A stretch of 60,584 nucleotides of DNA from Reinekea blandensis MED297. Its GTDB lineage: Bacteria; Pseudomonadota; Gammaproteobacteria; Pseudomonadales; Natronospirillaceae. Under the pieces are notes generated by a model. It did no database searches and was not told the origin of the DNA. It saw only the letters and a program-made list of their open reading frames with translations. Below are positions 55,701 to 60,584 of this stretch, one piece after another. Made by a program: the position numbers and the translations under genes. Numbering within the stretch: position 1 is the stretch's first letter; every line of letters begins with the position of its first letter. The DNA is taken from the NCBI RefSeq assembly GCF_000153185.1, contig NZ_CH724150.1, positions 131,584 to 192,167 on the forward strand. The letters run 5' to 3'.

Positions 55701-55841
55701 ATAAACATAAGGAATCGTAATGTCCGGCTGAGCTTCTTTGGGAATCGAAATGAGTGCCACGATGCCGGAAATAAACACCAGTGCAAACAGCAGCAAAACG
55801 GTTCGGGTGCGGTTAAGTGACGCCTGAATCAATGAAACCAA
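52719..55841 (-). CDS. RND efflux transporter permease subunit
   Basis: 1040 residues, twelve membrane helices and two periplasmic loops as in AcrB-type proteins. The N terminus is VSLIQASLNRTRTVLLLFAL; PKEAQPDITIPYVYV follows. Helix 4 reads LSVGMLVDGAIVVTEYADR: AcrB has Asp-Asp here, this protein Asp-Gly. I start at TTG 55841 behind TAAGGAG, 11 bp after the adaptor stop; a longer frame (from 55976) runs out of frame across the adaptor gene and is rejected. It exports drugs or lipophilic compounds by proton antiport. The outer-membrane channel is not in the window. Confidence 0.9.
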   Translation of the reverse strand: MVSLIQASLNRTRTVLLLFALVFISGIVALISIPKEAQPDITIPYVYVGTGLEGISPEDSDRLLVRPLEQELNSLEGLKELTSTASEGRASITLEFAIDVDIDDALTDVREAVDAAKNNLPADADDPTVQEINLAKFPVINISLAGDVDERVLFHVAEDLKDRLEALPGVLETPIKGKREEVAEIIIDPALMASYNISHDELFSLVSRNNQLVAAGNLDTGAGRFSFKVPGLIETEQDILNLPVKVDGNTVVHFRDIAVGQRTYKDADTLSRVNGQPSVTLEVTKRVGENVIETIDQVKAVVEEVKPFWPDGITVTFTQDNSIMIKQQLSDLFNSVLTATLLVFIVIVWALGVRSATLVGLAIPSSFLAAILTLSMLGITLNIVVLFALILSVGMLVDGAIVVTEYADRRMSEGADRRSAFREASTRMAWPIIASTATTLAVFMPLLFWPGIPGEFMGYLPKTVLITLTASLIMALIAVPAFGFLFGKPLPVTKNQQITMDAIDHGDFKRIPGLLGAYVRLIGRLLPRAGTVTLVFIMAMVGVIFALQANPPKTEFFPDVDADFGSVVVRARGNLSLAERDKLVRQVEERVITIDDIKTVTTTVTTVPGTNSREDTIGTLMVEFVDWTPARPPTANILDEAVKVANDIPGIVVETQAAQMGPTTGIDIQLQFFSEDLEALHDSVDLVVKRMQADTRIREVADNRPIDGLEWQIDVDREAATRFGTDLATVGSSIRMITNGLKIGAYRPDDADDEVEIRARYPFNGRDLDQIDDLTITVRGQQVPVSNFIERTAQNKQGDLFRTDGKLTLDIEANVAVGESVPEVIEDLSETLVQLYEDGTIPESVAFRFTGDQQEMQDTLVFLGKAFGVALFVMVIILVTQFNSLFQTLLILSAIVTSTFAVLAATLVTGSTFGVVMSGVGIIALAGIVVNNNIVLIDTYNVIRSQGYQPIEAAMVTCAQRLRPVMLTTITTILGLIPMVMQLTIDLVNRDISVGAPSSQWWTELSTAIAGGLTFATVLTLILTPCLLILIERVRPRTTA

Positions 55842-55852
55842 CGGTTGTCTCC

Positions 55853-56941
55853 TTACAATCCGACCGCAACATCGGGGTTGAAATCTCGATAGGTCGGGAT
55901 CGTTTCGTCGCCTTCGGTGACGAAGCCCTGTCCGACAATGATGATCTTTTCGCGATCCGACAGGCCGCTGACCCAAACGCCATCCGTGCCGGATCGAATG
56001 ATTTCAACAGGGCGAAACTCAACCTGGTCGTTTTCATTGAGAACCTTAAGGCCCATTTCACCGTCATCATTGATGTATAACAGGGCCGGACTGATGTGGT
56101 GACCCGCGGTGTCGTCCAGTGCGATGATGCCGGTTGAGGTGATGCCTGAAAGCTGTCGCGACGCCGTTTCTGTCGTTAGCTCGACCGGGAATGTTCGGGT
56201 GGCTGGGTTCGCGACGGAACCAATAAAGCTGACACGAGCTGGTAACGATTCTCCGGTGATTAGCTGGACCGTTGCCGTTTGACCGAGACTCACGGTGCGT
56301 ATGTCTTTTTCGGCAACGGCACCCACAAAGGTTAACTGGCTGTAGTCGTAGACGTCGGCAATGCGTTCGCCTTGTGAGACGAACGAACCCAGTTCCAGGT
56401 CCATGTTTTCCAGCCGTCCGGCGAATGGTGCCCGTACAGTGGTGTGGTTGCGTTGTAATCTGAGTCCCGCCAATTGGGCTTTTGCCTGTTCATAGGTTGC
56501 CAGTGCCCGAGCTACCGTGGTCTCATTCTGAAGGCCCTGATTGCGAAGCTTAACCGCCCCCTCATACTCTAACCGGGTCTGGTTTTCATAGGCTTCAGCT
56601 TGTGTCAGTCGGGCAGGGAGATCCTGTAAATCCAGCTGTGCAATGACGTCACCGGCCCCGACCGAATCACCCTGACGTTTTTGTAAGCTGGTAACCTTGC
56701 CGCTGGCTTCGCTGCGAATGGATACGGCGCGGCGGGCTTCCGTAATGCCATTGATTTCGAGGCTCTGTTCTACCGGACGTGAGGTGCTGGTCACAACCTG
56801 TACAGAGGCCAGCAAACTCTTCTCTGCCTGTGACGTAGTCGGTGTGCTATTCTCTCCGGTTTGTCCGGACAGCATCCAGATAACAAAAATGATGGTAATC
56901 ACAATCGCTATGGCCGGCCCGGCCAATCGGTGTTTAGACAC
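55853..56941 (-). CDS. RND efflux periplasmic adaptor subunit
   Basis: 362 residues. One N-terminal membrane anchor (AIAIVITIIFVIWML) without lipobox is followed by the HlyD/AcrA layout: INGITEARRAVSIRSEASGKV, the lipoyl half GDVIAQLDLQDLPARL, a helical hairpin and TVRAPFAGRLENM, then the beta-barrel. It bridges the permease and a TolC-type channel. First gene of a two-gene leftward operon, divergent from uup. Confidence 0.9.
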   Translation of the reverse strand: MSKHRLAGPAIAIVITIIFVIWMLSGQTGENSTPTTSQAEKSLLASVQVVTSTSRPVEQSLEINGITEARRAVSIRSEASGKVTSLQKRQGDSVGAGDVIAQLDLQDLPARLTQAEAYENQTRLEYEGAVKLRNQGLQNETTVARALATYEQAKAQLAGLRLQRNHTTVRAPFAGRLENMDLELGSFVSQGERIADVYDYSQLTFVGAVAEKDIRTVSLGQTATVQLITGESLPARVSFIGSVANPATRTFPVELTTETASRQLSGITSTGIIALDDTAGHHISPALLYINDDGEMGLKVLNENDQVEFRPVEIIRSGTDGVWVSGLSDREKIIIVGQGFVTEGDETIPTYRDFNPDVAVGL

Positions 56942-57021
56942 GAATCATCCCTCTGGTTAAAATCGTGCGACACATTACCGTTTCATTCATCCCGGCATGA
57001 GTGCCAGAAGTCAGAGTAAGT

Positions 57022-58911
57022 ATGAGTCAGATTGTTTTTGATCAGGTACAGTTTGCCCTAGGTGCCGCGCCCCTCTTAGACCAATGTTCGTTTACCATCG
57101 AAAAAGGTGAGCGTTTGGCGCTGGTTGGGCGCAATGGTGCAGGTAAGTCTACCCTGTTGAAGCTGATAATAGACCATTATCAGCCCGATCAGGGTGTAAT
57201 TAAGTTAGCTCAGGGTCTGAAAATCGGACATTTGCAACAGGAGTTGCCATCGGGTGATGGCCGAACGGTTATGGAAGTGGTCTTGGGTGGTGCCGGAGAC
57301 GTCGGGCTGGCTCTGAGTGAATACCAGAAAATATCCGGGTCTGCTGACCCGGATATTGATCGGATGACCGAACTGCAGCACGTCATTGAGGCCGAAGATG
57401 GCTGGCGATTTCAAACCCGCGCGGCTCAGGTTACTTCACAGCTGAATTTGGACCCTGAGGTCGAGTTTGGCAGTTTGTCCGGTGGATGGCGCCGTCGGGT
57501 ATTACTTGCCAGAGCGCTGGTGGACGATCCCGATGTACTGATTCTTGATGAGCCAACGAACCATCTCGACATTAAAATGGTGGAATGGCTGGAAGAACTT
57601 CTGCTCGGGTTTAACGGAACCATCATTTTTGTCTCGCACGACCGAGCCTTTATTGATCGCCTTGCGACGCGGATCATTGATTTGGATCGTGGCAAGATTC
57701 AAGGGTTTCCCGCGCCTTATGAGGCCTATCTTGACGCCAAGGAAACTGCCTTAGCTGTTGAAGCAGAACAGCGCGCGCAGCAAGACAAGGTGTTGGCTCA
57801 GGAAGAAGCCTGGATTCGACAAGGCATCAAGGCACGGAGGACGCGTAATGAAGGCAGAGTCAGAGCGTTGAAGGCCATGCGGGTTGAACTGGCGGCTCGT
57901 CGTAAGGTGACCGGCCAAGCCAACTTTGATATCAGCAGCGAACAGCTCAGCGGAAAAAAAGTTTTCGAACTAAAAGATCTGGTGTTCCGTTTTGGCGATA
58001 AACCGATCATTTCCGGGTTGACTGACCTGGTGACCCGCGGTGAAAAAATCGCCTTGCTCGGACCGAATGGCATCGGTAAATCAACGTTACTGAAGCTGCT
58101 TTTGAAAGACCTGACCCCGGTATCTGGCGAGGTCGTTCATGGTACCCGCCTGGAAATGGCTTATTTCGACCAGTCGCGTGATGCGCTTGACCCGGAAAAA
58201 ACGCTCATCGATTCCGTTGCCGAAGGTCGCGAGTTTATCGAAATCGGCGGGAAACGACGGCACGTTATCAGTTATCTGGAAGATTTCCTGTTTTCGCCTC
58301 AGCGTTGCCATATGCAGGTTCGCCAACTCAGTGGCGGGGAGACCAACCGACTGCTGTTGGCGCGCCTGTTCAGTCAACCGGCAAACCTGTTGATACTCGA
58401 TGAGCCGACCAACGATTTGGATATGGATACGTTGGAGTTGCTGATTGATCGCATCTCAGAGTTTCCCGGAACGGTATTGCTGGTGAGCCATGATCGATAC
58501 TTTATTGATCAGTTGGCGACCAAGTCCTGGGCTTTTGAGGGTAATGGAGCGGTTCGGGTTTATCCGGGTGGTTATGCCGACTGGCAAGCGCAGGGTGGAA
58601 AATGGCCGACACAAGAATCCGAGCCTGTAAAAGTCAAAAATAACGAAACGATCACAGACACACCGGCACAAAAAAACAAAGCTATCCGAAAACTGAGCTA
58701 TAAAGATCAGAGAGAGTTTGATCAGATGCCGGCAACCATTGAGCGGTTGGAGTCTGACATAGAAGCGGTGGAGGCGGAGATAGCGGATAGCGGTTTTTAC
58801 AGTCAGCCACTGGAAAAGACCGGACCGGTTTTGCAAAGACTGGAGACTCTGCAGGACGAACTGAATACAGCTTATGAACGTTGGGCCGAGCTGGAAAGCA
58901 AGGTTAACTGA
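57022..58911 (+). CDS. uup: ABC-F family ATPase Uup
   Basis: 629 residues, two ABC domains without membrane segments. Walker A motifs are GRNGAGKST and GPNGIGKST; signatures are LSGGWRRRVLLARAL and LSGGETNRLLLARLF; Walker B is LILDEPTNHLDI and LILDEPTNDLDM. The linker has KARRTRNEGRVRALK. The C-terminal coiled coil (KLSYKDQREFDQMPATIERL) is the DNA-binding part typical of Uup and absent from EttA. Uup acts on ribosomes or branched DNA and limits transposon precise excision. I start at ATG 57022; the GTG at 57001 adds seven residues. Confidence 0.88.
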   Translation: MSQIVFDQVQFALGAAPLLDQCSFTIEKGERLALVGRNGAGKSTLLKLIIDHYQPDQGVIKLAQGLKIGHLQQELPSGDGRTVMEVVLGGAGDVGLALSEYQKISGSADPDIDRMTELQHVIEAEDGWRFQTRAAQVTSQLNLDPEVEFGSLSGGWRRRVLLARALVDDPDVLILDEPTNHLDIKMVEWLEELLLGFNGTIIFVSHDRAFIDRLATRIIDLDRGKIQGFPAPYEAYLDAKETALAVEAEQRAQQDKVLAQEEAWIRQGIKARRTRNEGRVRALKAMRVELAARRKVTGQANFDISSEQLSGKKVFELKDLVFRFGDKPIISGLTDLVTRGEKIALLGPNGIGKSTLLKLLLKDLTPVSGEVVHGTRLEMAYFDQSRDALDPEKTLIDSVAEGREFIEIGGKRRHVISYLEDFLFSPQRCHMQVRQLSGGETNRLLLARLFSQPANLLILDEPTNDLDMDTLELLIDRISEFPGTVLLVSHDRYFIDQLATKSWAFEGNGAVRVYPGGYADWQAQGGKWPTQESEPVKVKNNETITDTPAQKNKAIRKLSYKDQREFDQMPATIERLESDIEAVEAEIADSGFYSQPLEKTGPVLQRLETLQDELNTAYERWAELESKVN

Positions 58912-58930
58912 TTTCTGAACGGAGTATTAA

Positions 58931-59656
58931 ATGAGCATTACCTATCGGTTTCGGTTTTTGGAAGACGGAAGCGAACTGAACATTGAAACAGCTGCCGCAA
59001 CAGATGGTAAAACGAACGAACAGCCCGATCATCCCGCGGACTGGACTCGCCTTGAGTATTGTCAATGCTCCAACTGCCCCTTAAAGCGGGAGGAACACAC
59101 GCATTGTCCGGCCGCCCTGGATATGCAGCCGATCGTGGAGGATTTCCGCAAGTTGCCAGGGTTCAAAAAAGTTGAAGTCATCGTGACGACGGAAGAGCGC
59201 CAGTACAGTAAAACCACGGGTTTGGAAGAGGGACTGCGATCCTTGATGGGCTTGGTGATGGCGAACAGCGATTGCCCGATTTTATCGAACTTAAAACCCA
59301 TGGCCTTTACGCATTTACCATTCGCCAGCCAGGATGAGTTTATTGTTCGGTCTGCCGGAACCTATTTGCTGCGACAGTACTTTAATATGAAGGATCATAA
59401 AGAGCCGGATTGGAACCTCGATGGTTTGGTCTCTCTGAACCGAGAGTTGCAGCTGGTGAATCAGGCCGTTTGGCAACGTGTCCACAGTGCCTGTGAAGGT
59501 GATTCCAACCTGAAGGCGTTGTTAAGCTTTTTTACCTTGTCGTCCAGTGTGTCTTACTCGTTGGAAACTCAACTGAAAAAGATTAAAAACCGCTTCTTAA
59601 ATGAGACCACACAGCTTGAAGAGTTTGAGTTTAATGGCCCCGGGCAGGGCAGCTGA
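58931..59656 (+). CDS. Uncharacterised cysteine-cluster protein
   Basis: 241 residues, soluble. MSITYRFRFLEDGSELNIE opens a beta-rich start. A Cys/His cluster follows (CQCSNCPLKREEHTHCPAA), suited to bind a metal. The rest is helical with VEVIVTTEERQYSKTTGLEEG. I recall a DUF6901-type family with this start but cannot confirm it. ACGGAG precedes the ATG. It sits 19 bp after uup and overlaps the next gene by one base. Confidence 0.62.
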   Translation: MSITYRFRFLEDGSELNIETAAATDGKTNEQPDHPADWTRLEYCQCSNCPLKREEHTHCPAALDMQPIVEDFRKLPGFKKVEVIVTTEERQYSKTTGLEEGLRSLMGLVMANSDCPILSNLKPMAFTHLPFASQDEFIVRSAGTYLLRQYFNMKDHKEPDWNLDGLVSLNRELQLVNQAVWQRVHSACEGDSNLKALLSFFTLSSSVSYSLETQLKKIKNRFLNETTQLEEFEFNGPGQGS

Positions 59657-60159
59657 TGAGCGGCTTGGTCGTCATACTCCCGATTCTGATCATCGCTGGT
59701 GCGTTTATGTGGCTCAGGCCATCAAAACGAGATCAGGAACTGTCGCAATTGCGATCGGAGGCTTTGATACGTGGGTTTCGTGTCGGTAGCCTGAAAGTAC
59801 CGGACACCAGTGAACACGGGCGTATTGAGCAGAAGTTTCAGATCGTTACCGTTTATCAGAAAACCTTAACGGTACCCAGGGAGCAGACTCCGGCCTTTGT
59901 GGCAGTGCGCTCCACCGGAGAGCCAGGCATATTCTTACCGGATGGCTGGATCTGGCATGAGCGGTTGTTACTTGATGAACCTCAATATCAGGTCATCTCC
60001 GACTTTTTACAGCAACTGCCAGAGTCAGTTTCGGTGGTGTCGTTACGAAAAGATGCCGTGGCCATCAGCTGGGACGAAAAAGACCCGGCTGTTAGCTTTG
60101 ATGTGCTCGATCAATGGCTTAAGCAGCTCTCCGTTGCCTTCAAACGGGACATGATCTAA
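59656..60159 (+). CDS. Uncharacterised membrane-anchored protein
   Basis: 167 residues. One N-terminal helix (GLVVILPILIIAGAFMWL), then a cytoplasmic domain starting PSKRDQELSQLRSEALIRGF. Relatives are often labelled YajC-like because of that start, but the C-terminal part is not YajC. It overlaps the Cys-cluster gene (TGATG), so the two are coupled and possibly partners. Function unknown. Confidence 0.6.
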   Translation: MSGLVVILPILIIAGAFMWLRPSKRDQELSQLRSEALIRGFRVGSLKVPDTSEHGRIEQKFQIVTVYQKTLTVPREQTPAFVAVRSTGEPGIFLPDGWIWHERLLLDEPQYQVISDFLQQLPESVSVVSLRKDAVAISWDEKDPAVSFDVLDQWLKQLSVAFKRDMI

Positions 60160-60172
60160 CGTCCTGCCGATA

Positions 60173-60203
60173 GGGCGATCCTCTGGGTCGCCCCTTTCTT
60201 TTT
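60173..60203 (+). terminator. Rho-independent terminator
   Basis: GGGCGA (60173-60178) and TCGCCC (60188-60193) with a CTTTCTTTTT tail, 14 bp after the stop. Confidence 0.82.
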
Positions 60204-60258
60204 AATCGTAAAAACAACCTCAATCGTCGCATCTGGACGGCTTTAGTCGCACCAATGG

Positions 60259-60286
60259 TTGACATGTGTCAAGCAATGGCTATTGT
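60259..60286 (+). promoter_or_regulatory. Sigma-70 promoter of fadB
   Basis: TTGACA (60259-60264), 16 bp, TATTGT (60281-60286). The -35 lies in TTGACA-TG-TGTCAA, a small palindrome that might bind another regulator. The leader to fadB is about 150 bp. Confidence 0.65.
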
Positions 60287-60297
60287 ATCTGCTAAAT

Positions 60298-60311
60298 CAA
60301 ACAATCGTTTG
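60298..60311. promoter_or_regulatory. PsrA-type operator upstream of fadB
   Basis: CAAAC-AATC-GTTTG is a perfect inverted repeat that fits the PsrA consensus (C/GAAAC, 2-4 bp, GTTTG/C). It sits just downstream of the predicted start site, where a repressor would block transcription and long-chain acyl ligands would relieve it. Confidence 0.65.
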
Positions 60312-60446
60312 AAACTGGTGTTTGATTCTGTCGGTCTACGATACGCAGCACGCTGATCTGAAGGGATTGTTGACGCAATCGACATGATGCTTACCGACAG
60401 CAATTGGATACCTATGTCTGAACAACGACAATAATGGAGACATTAC

Positions 60447-60584
60447 ATGATCTACCAGGGCAAAGGCATTACCGTAAAAGAGCGCGATAACGGCCTGGCT
60501 GAATTGGTGTTTGACCTGCAGGACGAGTCGGTCAACAAGTTCGACCAGGCAACCTTGAATGAATTGAATGAGGCGACTGAAGCG
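60447..60584 (+). CDS. fadB: Fatty acid oxidation complex subunit alpha FadB, N-terminal start (partial)
   Basis: 46 codons are visible before the window ends. [20 protein letters not shown] followed by [20 protein letters not shown] aligns with the start of FadB (LAELVFD and SVNKFD are conserved), the enoyl-CoA hydratase part of the bifunctional beta-oxidation subunit. GGAG lies eight bases before the ATG. The PsrA-like site upstream and the thiolase/acyl-CoA synthetase genes at the other end of the window agree with beta-oxidation. fadA would be expected beyond the edge. Confidence 0.85.
   Translation, partial: MIYQGKGITVKERDNGLAELVFDLQDESVNKFDQATLNELNEATEA

Noticed and set aside
55842-55976. 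N-terminal extension of the RND permease by 45 codons
   Set aside because: It would read through the end of the adaptor gene out of frame, is Arg/His-rich, and TTG 55841 has a good Shine-Dalgarno.
1-60584. CRISPR arrays, insertion sequences, prophage or toxin-antitoxin genes
   Set aside because: No regularly spaced repeats, transposase, integrase or phage structural motif was found; the only repeat elements are short palindromic ones.

Overview
The window is a chromosomal segment of a motile, aerobic gammaproteobacterium. Gene content points to the Oceanospirillales/Pseudomonas side of the class: an FlrABC (FleQ/FleSR) flagellar hierarchy with sigma-54 and sigma-28 promoters, an HsbA-HsbR-HptB switch, a symporter-fused hybrid histidine kinase, an NhaD sodium/proton antiporter and a PsrA-type operator in front of fadB. 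NhaD and the compatible-solute transporter fragment suggest a marine or saline habitat. This placement is inference from gene families; no rRNA gene is present.

Layout. 1-4.4 kb: the 3' end of a ProV-like gene, a terminator, a REP doublet, then a rightward acyl-CoA module (3-hydroxyisobutyryl-CoA hydrolase-like protein, SDR dehydrogenase, thiolase) and thioredoxin 2. 4.5-9.6 kb: an acyl-CoA synthetase overlapping by one base a 1149-residue hybrid kinase. 9.6-12.6 kb: tRNA-Arg(TCG) with its own promoter, a TapT-like tRNA-modifying enzyme, and nhaD behind a leader with three successive stem-loops. 12.6-14.7 kb: a leftward TPR-methyltransferase. 14.9-37 kb: the flagellar block fliS, flrA, flrB, flrC, fliEFGHIJ, hsbA-hsbR-hptB, fliKLMNOPQR, flhB. 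37-45 kb: small metabolic, envelope and regulatory genes (tas, a PilZ protein, gloB, yaaA, a YajG-like lipoprotein, a LysR regulator, a DUF5610-like protein). 45-52.7 kb: cheV, a MOSC protein, lytic transglycosylase slt and a chemoreceptor. 52.7-60.2 kb: a leftward RND efflux operon, then uup and two uncharacterised genes. The window ends in the first 46 codons of fadB.

How it works together. FlrA carries the LFRS c-di-GMP motif at residues 142-145. FlrB/FlrC would drive sigma-54 promoters; clear -24/-12 elements lie before flrB, fliE and fliL. FliA (sigma-28) would drive late genes, with an excellent site before fliS and a good one before cheV. The HsbA-HsbR-HptB module sits between fliJ and fliK and is expected to tie sigma-28 activity to a phosphorelay. 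fliF is broken by two apparent single-base deletions 145 bp apart, which look more like consensus errors than decay. flhA, flhF, fliA, fliD and flagellin genes are not in the window, so the flagellar regulon is split.

No CRISPR array, transposase or prophage gene was seen. The strongest unexplained signals are a 234-bp nested inverted-repeat cassette between flrA and flrB, the three-hairpin nhaD leader, the REP doublet at about 447-504, and the TPR-methyltransferase next to fliS.
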